A stretch of 64,000 nt of DNA, taken from positions 394,001-458,000 of the forward strand of contig JAWNZC010000299.1 of NCBI GenBank assembly GCA_035771165.1, in the 5' to 3' direction. This DNA comes from Paragorgia papillata. Taxonomy: Eukaryota; Cnidaria; Anthozoa; Scleralcyonacea; Coralliidae. The first letter of the stretch is position 1. Every line of letters starts with the position of its first letter. Under the pieces are notes generated by a model that had not been told where the DNA came from, did no database searches, and saw only the letters and a list, made by a program, of their open reading frames with translations. The position numbers and the translations under genes are program-made. Positions 1 through 10,900 of this stretch are shown piece by piece.

Positions 1-28
1 TCCACAGCTCAGCATAATAACAAACCAC

Positions 29-722
29 ATGATGGATTTGATTTATGATCAATGGCACCCACTACTCACAACCTACAACCATAATTTACTATCACCTGCA
101 AACCTTGTTCAATACACTGATGCAATACATAGGTCTGGGGCTGCTTTGGATAACTGCTGGGGGTTCATTGATGGTACGGTTCGCCCAGTATGTAGGCCAG
201 GTGTCAACCAACGAGTACTCTACAATGGACATAAAAGGGTCCATTCCATCAAGTTCCAGGCAATTGCATTGCCAAATGGACTTGTTGGAAATCTTTATGG
301 TCCAGTAGAAGGCAAACGGCACGACAGTGGCATGCTTGCATCCTCTCATCTTCTAGAAGATCTCGAAAGATTCTCCTTTACACCAGCTGGACTCCCCTTG
401 TGTGTTTATGGTGATCCAGCATACCCTCTACGTGTCCATTTACAAGCACCATTTAGAGGAGCTGCATTGACACCCCAGCAGAGAGATTACAACAAGTCAA
501 TGAGTGCAGCACGAGTATCTGTTTGAATGGCTATTCAATGATATAGTAAAATTACTTCAAATTTCTAGATTTCAAGAAGAACTTGAAAATAGGGTTAAGT
601 GCAGTTGGTAAAATGTATATAGCTTGTACCATTATACAAAATGCTCGTTCCATTTTGTATAAATCTACAACATCGCAGTATTTTGGTGTTGACCCACCTA
701 CTTTAGATGAATACTTTGTTTG
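29..722 (+). pseudogene. PIF/Harbinger transposase fragment (DDE_Tnp_4), frameshifted
   Basis: This is the catalytic half of a Harbinger-type transposase, which cuts and pastes a DNA element with 3-bp target duplications. The main open frame, 29-526, shows the first catalytic Asp in GFIDGTVRP, then KRHDSGML and YGDPAYPL, the order seen in the DDE_Tnp_4 family. That frame ends at SAARVSV. The expected continuation (EWLFNDI, holding the catalytic Glu) is in another frame from about 524, and a third frame carries the usual C-terminus (KKNLKIG to LDEYF) to about 722. At least two frameshifts make it non-functional. The N-terminal half lies before the window. A SANT-like gene sits downstream on the other strand, the usual partner of such transposases. 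Confidence 0.85.
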
Positions 723-985
723 AGAAGATTTACCATGTACGGTACTGTTTACAGGACATACATTATATATAATGCAGAGTTTAGCCAGTCAAAAATGAGG
801 ACTGGGTAAAAATTTCCTGAAGTCTGGTTTCCATAAGATTATCTCAATTGTCCCAATCACCTGAATCCATCCAATCAGATTGTGTGATAAAGATGCAAGA
901 TATCTTTCAACCAATTGAAGAGATTTGGGCAATTGAGATGATTCCGATGATCTTATGGAAACCCAGGCCTAGCTTATTTGACTTG
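723..985. other. non-coding spacer
   Basis: No coding signal or repeat boundary is recognised between the transposase relic and the hAT-type element. It may be the remaining internal sequence of the Harbinger element. Confidence 0.3.
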
Positions 986-1455
986 CAGTGGTGTAGCCAG
1001 GGTCTTGGGTTTGGGGGGGTGAGAACCTTGGTCTCCTAGGCGGTCTGGGGGCATGTCCCCCCCCCCCCCCCCGGAAAATTTTGGATTTCTAGGGTCTCTG
1101 AAACACTATTTCCTGCATTTTGAGGCAAGTATTTAAGAGTAAAATGAAAGCCTTAAATTACATAATTTTGTTAAAATCAAACCAGAACATAGAATGATAT
1201 GCACCAGAATATCTTTAGATTTAGTCGTAAATGTAAAAACAGGTTTGAGTCATTTTGTATAGACCCTTATTGTAATTTATAGCATATGCATGACTGCAAT
1301 ACATATAACACATCACTATCTACTCACTTGGACTTAAAACAACTGTACCTCCCCCCCCCTATAAGTTTCTCCACGGATTTAAACTTTTCATGAGAACAGT
1401 CTTGGAGACCATTGGGGGGTGACCGCCCCCCTCACCCCCCTTGGCTACGCCACTG
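986..1455. mobile_element. hAT-type MITE (470 bp) with 8-bp target duplication
   Basis: The ends are imperfect inverted repeats: CAGTGGTGTAGCCAGG on the left, and the right end read inward starts CAGTGGCGTAGCC. It is flanked by a perfect 8-bp direct repeat TTGACTTG at 978-985 and 1456-1463. CAGTGGCGTA termini and 8-bp duplications are hallmarks of hAT elements. It contains poly-C and poly-G tracts (for example about 1058-1073) and no coding sequence, so it must have been moved by a transposase supplied elsewhere. The perfect duplication suggests a fairly young insertion. Confidence 0.9.
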
Positions 1456-1463
1456 TTGACTTG

Positions 1464-2229
1464 GAGTGAATGTTGAGTGTTTACCTCATTATAAATATAA
1501 AACATTGTTAGATATTGAATATATTGAATTTTCTGCTTTGCCTCAATAAGTGCTGGGGTGGTATTCTAAAATGTTCCACAAGCGCAAGGCACTTGGAAAT
1601 TTGGTCCCACCCAGCTAACATAGGTACATCCCTGATAAATATATGTACCAAATTTTTAGAAATTATTTTCCGAAGTTTATGGTATAGTAGTTGTACAAAG
1701 TAGTTATATGCTATATATTATTATTATTACTATATATTATTAACTTATGCTACTCATACTATACGGGATCAAGACATTCTAATAATTTTGATCATTTATT
1801 TTTATAATTAATATCAACTTTATTCTTCTAGATGTATAAGTCTAGATACAAACACGTGCCAATGCTACAGTTGAAACAACAAAAAAATACTGATATTTGC
1901 TCAGTTTTAAATAAACAAAACCTTTAATTTTGAACATTTAAATATAACTTAGACACTACCTCATTCACACAATCAAACATGTTCAATGAAAATGTTATTT
2001 GTTAGTTTTGAAGTTCCAACATGATTAAACATATTGACTGTAATATCTCCATGTAAATTTTCGAACAAATTTATGGTTAAAAATGCCTAGCAATTAGGCT
2101 TTGAATCACAGAATATTTTAAAACCAATAAGGTACTGTATATAATAAGCTTAAATCAGTGTTAATAAGCATGTTTGAATTTGTTGTGAATGGGGTATTAA
2201 ACAATGGATGCTAATCATGTAGTTTATAT
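1464..2229. other. AT-rich non-coding spacer
   Basis: There is no convincing gene here. It holds ATT-rich low-complexity sequence near 1700-1750 and the 3' flank of the minus-strand SANT-like gene that ends at 2230. Confidence 0.4.
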
Positions 2230-4312
2230 CTACTTATCTCTTTTGGCAATAATGGTTAATAAAGCTTGATTCTGTTCCTGTTGTTGCTGCATTAGCATCA
2301 TTGACATCTGCATCATTTGCTCCGATTGCTTTTGTTGACTTGCCAGTTGCTGTTGAAAATTCTTCATCATATCCTGTTGTTGTTGCATCAGCAATTCACT
2401 TTGTTTAGACATGGCCTCGTGACGTTTTTCTTTCATTTCTAATGTTTGTTTTTGGATTTCATAATCTTTTGCTGCCTTTTCCTGTAGAGTCTCGAGATAA
2501 TGCATTGTGTCATTTCCACCACTAGACTTTCTTTTCTTTTTTGGACGATCTTCGCTACATCGTTTAGTTTCGGACAGACGCTGCATAGCCATGTTACGCA
2601 CAACCTCGTACCCAGGGTCTTATCTCCGCTGCTCCGCCCGCCGCTGCGAAAAGACCCTGGTTGCGGCTGGTCACGTGCCCCCTAAAAAGTGGGGGGTTTT
2701 CAATTAACGATTTAAAAAATACTCAGGGAGGAGTGACAAAGGCACAATTACAACCGCTTCACCGTTTTGTTTATACAAATAATATATTACGTCTGGCGTC
2801 GTTGTCTGGCGCCAGGCTGTTGATCGCAAAATATCTGTTGAAATGAAAACAACAAAAAACAAACGTACTTGGTGTTGACAAAACATATCTCGCTTTCTTC
2901 TTTGGTGTACGTCGTCGAAGAACAAAAGATCATGTCGAATCCAAAGAAATCCCGAAGAAGATATACCAATCGACTCGAATCGACTATGCATCGTCGAATG
3001 CGTGTCGACTTCATCGCTGTGTTGGTGATGTGAACTGTGAAGTACCTTAAGCATTTGTACAACAAGGCAAATTTTGAACTGCATTATTTGGGCGAAATGC
3101 CCTACGGTAAAAGACTTCCTTGCGACGAGTGCTCTTCCTCGTTTAATCTAAAGGCCATGTGAAAGAAGATTACAAAATTTCACAAAGTTCAAGACGTTGG
3201 TTTGCGAGAGCCAAACCGCTTTCTCTCGCATCAAAAAATGCATTGACATTTCAGCCAATGCCCCGATAACCGCGGCGAAAAGTGCCGAAAGAAGCGATTC
3301 AGGAAAGATTGCAACTATACAATATCAAGCCGACTAGCTAGTACTGTCCTTTCACGCGCATTTGTCATCAACAGAAAGTCAGGTAAATGCAGTTGTTGAA
3401 TCGCGTTTTTCATTCTTTCAGTAAACTTTATAGTTCGCCTAAATCTAATATCAGATTTTAGAATATGAGTATTAAAACTGGACTTGTGTTGTAGCATTGT
3501 CATTGAGTGTGCAGCTTACTAAAGCTAACCACCCCTCCCATGATTTAAAATTTGTTTAGGCGGCACGTGACCAGCCGCAACCAGGGTCTTTTCGGAGATA
3601 AGACCCTGGGTACGAGGTTGTGTTACGCATTGTTTCAGCAGATGTTTTGTCCTTTTCAGCTTTTTCACGACTTTCTGAAGAGACTTTATCATACTCCTTT
3701 TCCTGTTCCTCCTTCCTCTCCAAGAAATCCTCCATGATGTTATCAATCTCCGTTTGTTCTGGAGAAATCCCGCTGGCGTTCTTCTCAAAGCGGTCCTTCT
3801 TCGTAAAAGCTCGCTCCAAAACCTTTAATCTGTCCCTAACAGATTTCTGGTTTACATTAAAGTGGAGCTCTTTGATTTGATTTAGGCTTTCAGCAATGTT
3901 ATCAAGACACTGGCCTTTCTCACGGCTACCACTTTTGTATTTCCACAGTTCAAATAACAAAGTTTCTCTGCCTAGCATGATATCATGTTTCGCTGTCCAC
4001 TTCATCTGTGAACTTCTAAATATAAAAACAAAACATCCATCACTATAGAACGGGCATGGAAGAGTTTATCAAGAATAATTACAAGATCGATTTTTAAGCT
4101 TTTGCTGTCCAGGAGGCTGTAACGATTTTAATGTTTATAAACTAAAGGAAACGAACAAATTAAAAATCCTTTCCGTCCCACGAATCTCAACGGTACAGCC
4201 AAAGCTAAACATGGAAAATTTGATAGAAAACGTAGATATCTTACCTTGAAGAGGTTGGTTGTTTATCGGCACTTGACGACTGTCCTGAGTTGACACCAGG
4301 TGCTAAGTTCAT
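2230..4312 (-). pseudogene. SANT/Myb-like DNA-binding gene with one intron, split by a transposon
   Basis: This is probably a nuclear DNA-binding protein of the SANT/Myb-like class that accompanies Harbinger transposases or is expanded in invertebrate genomes. Exon 1 is 4245-4312 and starts MNLAPGVNSG. Its donor reads AAG|GTAAGA. An in-frame acceptor (TATTTAG) lies at 4016-4017. Exon 2 begins at 4015 with the DNA-binding domain (WTAKHDIMLGRETLLFE through NQKSVRDRLKVLE), then an acidic coiled coil. The frame is broken at 3620 by the element at 2601-3620 and resumes at 2600 with a basic patch (RPKKKRKSS) and a Q/M-rich coiled coil ending at 2230. The residues M-R-N at the break are encoded twice because of the target duplication. 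Without the insert the gene would be one uninterrupted frame, so the disruption looks recent. Confidence 0.75.
2601..3620. mobile_element. 1,020-bp MITE with about 60-bp TIRs and 9-bp target duplication
   Basis: The left end reads CAACCTCGTACCCAGGGTC and the right end is its reverse complement (ending GTACGAGGTTG). The inverted similarity runs about 60 bp to GGCTGGTCACGTGCC. A perfect 9-bp direct repeat TGTTACGCA flanks it at 2592-2600 and 3621-3629. Each terminus contains its own short palindrome (CCAGGGTCTT...AAGACCCTGG), so the ends can fold. A 9-bp duplication points to Mutator-like or Merlin-like mobilisation rather than hAT or Harbinger. There is no transposase, so it is non-autonomous. 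It lies exactly inside a coding exon. Confidence 0.88.
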
Positions 4313-4315
4313 GAC

Positions 4316-4570
4316 TAAATTTAATAAGGCGAACGAGTATAGAGCGAGCTAATTAAAGCAAAATAGCTTCCCTTGGTCTTTCTTTGAGGACGAGTATAGG
4401 ATTTATCATAAAAAATTATACCAATCTTGTCAAGCGAACTCGATTTACCTAATCAAAACAAGACGACTTCAAATTTGCAATTTCAGCGTCGTCGCCTTTC
4501 TTTCCTCGACGCGACGCATGGTGTAATATCCGGTTACGCATGCGCAATCCGCACTTCCGCGTGGAAAAGT
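4316..4570. other. junction between SANT-gene promoter side and AT-rich provirus
   Basis: Upstream flank of the minus-strand SANT-like gene. From about 4570 base composition drops sharply to very AT-rich and viral coding begins, so the 5' border of the provirus lies near here. No terminal inverted repeat of the provirus could be recognised, which fits a truncated left end. Confidence 0.4.
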
Positions 4571-5390
4571 CGTCGTCGCCAAAAAAGTCTCCGATTCGTA
4601 AGCTCCCTAGTACAACTGCTACGCTTATAGATCAAATTGATCTCGCGTGTTTTAGTGATGGTGGTGGTGAAATATTTCTTCCGACGGCTTTTAAAACTGA
4701 AATAAGATTAACAAGAGCAAATAATAATTTAATATGTATGGGTGCCAATCACGGTGATTTAGCTGTAGCAGATGCGAAAATTTCATTAGAAAATTTAAAA
4801 ATGAAAATCCCTATTTTTAAACCAAAAGATCAATTAATACATCATTTGTTAAAAATCAACAAGAAGCCAAATACTATACAACTACATTTCGTACAGTTAC
4901 ATCAACTATTCCTGCGGGAAGAAGATCAATTATTGAAAATGATATTTTTAATGGGAGTTGTCCTGTTCGTTTATTTTGTTTATATTCTCGGCAAAATAAT
5001 TTTAACGGGACATTTGGAACAAACGTGTTTAATTTTAACTGGGAAAGTTATTCAAGTTTTACCGTTTCTGTAAACAATGTAACTGTGTCTACATGTAAAA
5101 ATCAAGTTGAAGCCTACCAACAATTAAGAGATGTTCTTAACAGAAAACATTCCGAAATGCCAATTACTTATCAAGATTTTATAAACGGATATGCAATCAT
5201 TGCATTTGATTTAACTTCAAATCATGATACACATCTAAAAGTTTTACCTAATCGTCCAAGTGGGGTGGTTAATGCACATATTGAATTTTCAGCAAATACT
5301 GTTGCAGGTACAATGCTTTTTGTTGTTGAATTTCGTAATGAAAGAAAAGTGGGTATAAAAACACCGGCACGTTTATTGTACGATATATAA
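4540..5390 (+). pseudogene. hexon-like double jelly-roll major capsid protein, truncated and frameshifted
   Basis: This is the C-terminal part of a Polinton/adintovirus-type major capsid protein, which forms the hexon capsomer. The first frame (4540-5073) carries the jelly-roll segment FSDGGGEIFLPTAFKTEI. From about 4855 similarity to capsids moves into the frame that ends at 5390 and includes NGYAIIAFDLT and SGVVNAHIEFS. The shift lies at a short A-run near 4850-4860. About 270 residues remain against roughly 450-550 expected, so the N-terminal third or more is missing and the first codons probably derive from flanking DNA. It is adjacent to the acidic protein and the protease on the same strand. 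Identification rests on remembered family pattern, and no structure could be computed. Confidence 0.65.
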
Positions 5391-5397
5391 TCGTAAG

Positions 5398-5556
5398 ATG
5401 AAGTGTTTAAAGTGCGTAAGAAAAAAAGAAAAAATTAAACCTTATTCTTCTAAGAAAGAAAAAAACAAAAAATCAGGAATTTTTTTAATCGATCAAAAAT
5501 TGCATTTAAGAAAGGAACACATTATTGTTTATCCACTTGTTTCAAAATTTGGTTAA
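5398..5556 (+). CDS. small basic 52-aa ORF with CxxC
   Basis: A short frame starting ATG at 5398, eight bases after the capsid stop and ending four bases before the next start. It encodes a Lys-rich peptide beginning MKCLKCVRKK. The tight spacing to both neighbours and matching strand suggest a real late gene of the provirus. No family is recognised. Confidence 0.35.
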   Translation: MKCLKCVRKKEKIKPYSSKKEKNKKSGIFLIDQKLHLRKEHIIVYPLVSKFG

Positions 5557-5559
5557 AAA

Positions 5560-5637
5560 ATGAACATGGAAACAGAAGAAGAAGAAATACAAAAACAAAA
5601 TAACAAACAGGAAAAAGAAGAAGAAAATGAAGAAGAA

Positions 5638-5670
<33 letters not shown>

Positions 5671-6159
5671 AAAGAAGAAGAATCTAAAAAAAGTGAAAAC
5701 GAAGAAGAATTAGAAAATAGCGAGGAAGATTTGGAATATTCTGAAAAAGAAGAAGATGATTTAGACTATTCTTTTCCCTCTTCTTCTTCTGAAAGTGAAG
5801 ATGATGAACAACAAATATTAAAATCTATATTACTTTATAATCAATTTTTAAAAAAGAAAAAAGAAAAAAAAGGGAAAGAGTTTTTACCGCAAGTTAAAAA
5901 ATTTTTTAAATCAAATATGAAAAATAAACATAAGTTATACAACGAAAATCTTAGAAAAAAAATAGTTCTTTTGTCAAAAAATATTTTAAATAAAAAAATA
6001 CCCGTTTCTTGTTCACGTGAATATTTTTATGTACTTAAAAAAATAGCTAAAAATAAAATTCATACAGATGATCTTAAGATCATGTTATGTGAAGATCACT
6101 GTCTTGCATCAATTTATGAAAGATCTTGTAAATTAATAGAAAAAACTAAAAAAAATTAA
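5560..6159 (+). CDS. acidic Glu-rich protein with basic C-terminus (unknown)
   Basis: 199 residues. Residues 4-90 are almost entirely Glu with some Lys and Asn (a run of 14 or more Glu), followed by a Ser/Asp-rich stretch (YSFPSSSSESEDDEQ), and a basic C-terminal half with three scattered Cys (VSCSREYFY, IMLCEDHC, RSCKLI). The Glu repeat is encoded by a GAA/GAG trinucleotide tract that is prone to expansion. Position between capsid and protease suggests a virion or assembly role, but this is inference. No homologue is recognised. Confidence 0.55.
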
Positions 6160-6308
6160 TAAATTACAATTAGTTGATGTAAGTAAATTAAATGAGGTTT
6201 TAGATTATTTAAAATCATTTTTAATCATTTTTTTAAACATAGCGTTTTCTTTACACTAACGAGATTAATAAAATTGCGTTTAATAACTTTTTTCTGAAAA
6301 AATTTTTT

Positions 6309-6815
6309 TTGGGTGCGTTTCCAGCTAATATTACACCCGAATTCAATAGGGGGAAACCCTCTTGCTGGATATGGAATACAGATGAAGATCACGAAGAAGG
6401 AAAACATTGGATTGCTATTTGGTTAGACGATGATAAAATGTTCTTTTTTGATAGTTTTGCTAAATCGACGAATTTTTACGAAAGAAAATATTGGGAAGAT
6501 TACGCAAAAAGAAAAAACATTACGTTTATTTATGTACAAAAAAAACCGTTACAATCAATAACAACTTATACGTGTGGTTATTGGTCTTTGTTATATCTAT
6601 ATAATAAAAGTAGAAATAAAGTTGAAAAAAATAAAAAATGGAAAATATTAAATATAAAATATAGACGTAAAATAGATAATGATATTGATTTAAAGAAAAA
6701 AATGATGGATAGATTCGGTGTTATTATTAATAGGATAATATTAAAAAAATGTAGTAAAAGTAAAAAAAATGAACAAAATTGTTGTAGTTTTTATAAAGGA
6801 TTTATTAAAAAATGA
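6309..6815 (+). CDS. adenain-type cysteine protease (C5/Ulp1 fold), N-terminus broken
   Basis: Adenovirus-protease-like enzyme that matures capsid proteins at (M/I/L/N/Q)xGG-type sites. Catalytic residues can be placed: His33 in GKHWIAIWL, Asp48 in FFFDSF, Gln82, and Cys89 in TTYTCGYW. The C-terminus is Lys-rich. The listed start is a TTG. The frame is open upstream only to a TAG near 6240, and family-like sequence (LNIAFSL) before it lies in another frame, so a frameshift near the T-runs at about 6228-6245 has cut the N-terminus. The two Q(R/K)GG-containing proteins of this element are likely substrates. Confidence 0.75.
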   Translation: MGAFPANITPEFNRGKPSCWIWNTDEDHEEGKHWIAIWLDDDKMFFFDSFAKSTNFYERKYWEDYAKRKNITFIYVQKKPLQSITTYTCGYWSLLYLYNKSRNKVEKNKKWKILNIKYRRKIDNDIDLKKKMMDRFGVIINRIILKKCSKSKKNEQNCCSFYKGFIKK

Positions 6816-6862
6816 TTTTTGTAAAAACAAAAAAAATTGTCTTTTTTTTAACATTTTTTTTA

Positions 6863-7141
6863 TTAATTAATTTTTATTCCAGAACATTTTCTACATTTTT
6901 TTTTCTTTTTCTGGGTATAACCCCTCCCCATCTGTCGACGGTTCCATTTTAGACGATGTACAAGTCCGCCTTTTTGCCGTTTTCTTTTTTTTTTAATAAC
7001 AGCTCCACCACCACGTTTGTATAAAATATTTTTTAATTCTTTCTCAGAATACCCCATAAAACCACCACCACCACGTTGACCACCCAATGCACCCAAAATA
7101 AGAGGAAGAAGACCAAAAAAACCACCACGTTGATTAGTCAT
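6863..7141 (-). CDS. small Gly/basic protein, candidate minor capsid or core protein (pX/pVI-like)
   Basis: 92 residues with a hydrophobic Gly-rich N-terminus (FFGLLPLILGALGG) bracketed by QRGG motifs, then a strongly basic tail (KKKRKRQKGG, YTQKKKKKCRKC). The layout resembles adenovirus pVI/pX-type precursors: a short membrane-active or basic peptide released at xGG sites. Three Q(R/K)GG motifs fit the cleavage rule of the neighbouring protease. It is the first gene of the minus-strand cluster and ends about 47 bp from the protease stop on the opposite strand. Confidence 0.5.
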   Translation of the reverse strand: MTNQRGGFFGLLPLILGALGGQRGGGGFMGYSEKELKNILYKRGGGAVIKKKRKRQKGGLVHRLKWNRRQMGRGYTQKKKKKCRKCSGIKIN

Positions 7142-7249
7142 TTTTTCACAAAAAAAATATTTTTATTTATTTTTTATTAATATTTACACTGGTGTGTTCA
7201 TCTATGAACCACTAATCAATCTAAAAAAAAATACATTTTTTCACTTTAT

Positions 7250-7936
7250 TTATACATCATAGATTAAAGTATTTTCATCGGGAAAAATATTAGTTCGAAG
7301 ACGAGTATTATCGTAACTATTTGCACAATTATCAAATAATAAATAACCGTGTGGATTTTTATTAATATCATTTAAAACATTATCAAATACATTTCTTTTT
7401 ATTTTTCTATTATCAGAAATAGTGTGCATATTTCGTACATCTGCAATATTTTTAAACATTAGATGATATTGACTGTTGATACGTGAATTTCGTAATTTTC
7501 CATTACCGTACATTAAATTTTGACATGTAAAAATAACACTCATATTTCTATGATGTGCATCGCGACATGCAAAATTATTTAAATTATCCAAATTTTCTTT
7601 TGAAGATGTAGCAACAGTCATAAGATCATCTAAAACAACTAAAGTGTTATCGCTTAAATTCGTTTGCAAATCATTAGCTGACGGAATTCCCTTATTACAA
7701 TCGATAAATTCAATAGTTATTTTTTTCTCTTTAATAATTTTCTCCATCTCCCCATATAACGGTTGTTGTGTAGTATACAGATAAATAATTTTATTGATCT
7801 GCGGTGTAACCATCACTTCGATAAACTTTAACAATTTATATATCCAAAACGTTTTCCCACATTGGCTGGGGCCGCATAACGTTAACATAAAAGGATGTTG
7901 AAGTGGTATTACAGCACTGTTTATTTTACTCATCAT
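7250..7936 (-). CDS. A32/FtsK-class genome-packaging ATPase
   Basis: A 228-residue P-loop ATPase expected to pump DNA into the capsid. Walker A is GPSQCGKT at residues 22-29, directly after HPFMLTLC. Walker B is VLDDLM at 101-106. A sensor-type segment follows (FACRDAHHRNMSVIFTCQN), as in Polinton and NCLDV A32-like proteins. Length is normal for Polinton ATPases and no lesion is seen, so this is one of the few intact core genes. Its start ATGATGAGT overlaps the PolB stop by 11 bases, indicating co-transcription. Confidence 0.88.
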   Translation of the reverse strand: MMSKINSAVIPLQHPFMLTLCGPSQCGKTFWIYKLLKFIEVMVTPQINKIIYLYTTQQPLYGEMEKIIKEKKITIEFIDCNKGIPSANDLQTNLSDNTLVVLDDLMTVATSSKENLDNLNNFACRDAHHRNMSVIFTCQNLMYGNGKLRNSRINSQYHLMFKNIADVRNMHTISDNRKIKRNVFDNVLNDINKNPHGYLLFDNCANSYDNTRLRTNIFPDENTLIYDV

Positions 7937-10900
7937 CTAAAAAACCATACGGAATAGTATAGAAATTATCTTTAACAACTCGTTTATTAAAAGTAAAATT
8001 AAATTTTTTAGTTTCATTTTCTATAAAAATATGGTTAAGTTTATCTCTAGTTATTTTTCTTTCATATACAATTTTGATTGTCTGAGTATTGTCTTTAACA
8101 CAAGTCTGCAACGATTTAAAATTTAATATTTCTTTTATTTTTTCATTTTTTAAAGAAAATCCCTTAATGTGTACAACTTCATCTTTTAAATTAGTACGGT
8201 ATGAATAAGATTTTGGACCCGTAGAACAAAATTGAGTAATCCATTCCCCCTCTTTCAATTCATTTGTTAATTCACCTAAATAATTTCCCGTTTTAACTTC
8301 AACTTCGTCATTTTTTTTTAAATAAAAAACAGAATCAGTGTCAAAATATAAAGCATTTTCTCCTAAACTATCGATTAACTCGAATAATTTCAAACGTGCA
8401 TACGCTGTAACAAAACAAGCAATAACAACATTTCCAGTTTTCAAAGGAGTGTTTATCTCATCTTTTTTCACATAGGTGACACGCAGTAATTCACCGTTAA
8501 CAAAATCGACAGAAGTTAATTTTATATTTGAATCGTTAGCTAAACTTAGCAAATCATCATATTCGGTTAAAAAATCAACTTTTGTATTATTTTCATTTTG
8601 CGCAAACTTTCCCCAAAGTGAATTTAATAAATCTTTCGCAGTTTGACGTAGACCAGGTTTTTTTTCAATTTTATCTTTATTATCCAATAGAATACCCTCG
8701 TTTTTGTAATAATTTTCAATATATTTATCTACTTCACTGTCAATCAATTTTTTATTTTCATCATAACATTCTGGTGGAAAACCAGATGCTTCTTGTTTGA
8801 TTTTCAAAAAACAATTCACATAATCTTGAAAAATTCTTTCTTGTCGAGAAAAATGATAAATTTCAAAAGTTTTCAAAATTCGATAGCCTTTTTCAATAGC
8901 TTTATTTATTTCTACACTTGTCCACGTACCCAATAAACAACGTTCATTTTCATTATGATTACAACGTGTTATTTGCGTTGTAACTGCACATGTATAGCAC
9001 AATGGGAATAATCTTCCATTCATACGAACGGGTAAAACAGGTAAATATATATTGCGTGGGGGTAAAATACAACATTTCACTAACCCAAATACCTCAGATA
9101 TTTCTATTGTATCACATTCATCTTTAATAAATATTGTGGGGTGACCTACTGGAAATTTTTCCCTTTTTTGAACGAAGGGATACAAAGAAGTAAAATCAAC
9201 ATAAAAAATTTTTTCATCTTCTTTCACATTTTTAAATAAACAAGTGGGTGAAGTTCTCTCGCCATAAAGTGTTTCTCTCGGATCCAAAGGTGTATATTTC
9301 TTTTTCTCATCTAAAACACTTTTAGTGATTTTATTTTCTTTTAAAAATTCACACTCCCATTTTTCTATAACTTTATATCCTGCTTTTTCCAATTCATGAG
9401 TAAATTTTTTTGTAGTTGAATAAAGGTTACAAAATTTTTCATTGTTTATTTTATTAATTTCATAAGGATGAAAACAAGAAGGGCAGCCATGAAAGAAACA
9501 CCCATGAAATTGATAGATAACGTTGTTATAAAAGCCGTCAACATGACGCTCTAAAACCTTTTTTTCACCGTTTCTTGAACATTTATATTCTAACCCCCCA
9601 CCCACTTCTTTGTTTATCTCTTCCAACCAAATTAACGCAACTACGCTTTGATTAATTTTCCCTCTATATCCTGTTGCGGGAATAATACCTATACATTTTT
9701 TTCTTAAAAAATTTAAACGAAAGATTTTCATTGCAAGACTCGCAATAGTGATACAAGATGTATCGTAAAAAGGAGCTACCCCCCCCTGTTTCCTTTATCA
9801 AAGAAGAAAATTTAATACAACCCTTTCTCAAAATGTCAACATCTGAACTACAATAATAATACATTTCCTCTTCAAATATATATTGCTTTCCCTTTTTTTC
9901 CAAATACCATTTTTCAAATTCAATTTTCGTTTCTTTACACATATTTTCCACGTCAAAATATTTACGATCAACAATTTCACCCTCATATTTCAAATCGTAA
10001 AAAAAAATATGGATGAAATCCTTTACATAAATTTTCAAGTCCCATTGTTTTCGGTATCTTCGATAACGACATATGCAAAAACGAAAAACTATCAAAAAAA
10101 GTAATATTTTCATCCGGTATAAATAGCATCATTACTTTGTTTCCATGCATTATTGTATCAGGATAAATTTTTTTTTGTTCCAAAAAATATTTAAAAATAA
10201 AAATTGTATCAAAACGCCCGCCATTATGTGCAAGCCAAAGATAATTTTTTTGCAATAATATAAATTCACACAGATCGTTTATAACATTATCTCCTTTAAA
10301 AACAATTTCACGTCTACCACAACATTCAAAAATGATTTGTTCTTCTGAATAATTTTTATTTTTTACAAAATCAATGTTTTCACATTTTTTACACACTTTT
10401 TGAACGACACAGTAAAATGGTATCATTAAGTTGTTGTTTTTTTCATCAACTCGTGTTTTGAAATCAAAAAAAAAAATTTTTTTTATCGTATTCGTCTTTT
10501 TTTGGGATAGGTAACGGTTTCATATAACAATAATGTGATTTCTTTTTATAATCTCTACAATGAAAACAAAACTTTTTATCACATTGATGTTTTTTCACAT
10601 TTGATTTTTGGAAAAAAATAAATCGAGGTACAATTTTTAAGCAGTTCTTACAATAGAAATAATAATTACACGGTGTAAGTAGACCATGATTACCCTGCAT
10701 AGGTTTGAAAATTCTATTTGTAAAATGATTACGAAAGCATTCTTCATTAAAAAATAAAATATTGCAATTACTACATTCAATTTTAATATTTCTCAAACAG
10801 TTCGTCGGTCTGAAACATCTTTGACAGGTTAAATGATCATAACAAATATGGTTATCTTTACGTTCAAACTCGTTATAATATTTCATACATTTAACGCAAA

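Noticed and set aside
1050..1075. Poly-C tract as a structured regulatory element
   Set aside because: It lies inside a hAT MITE and matches the C/G-rich interior common in such elements.
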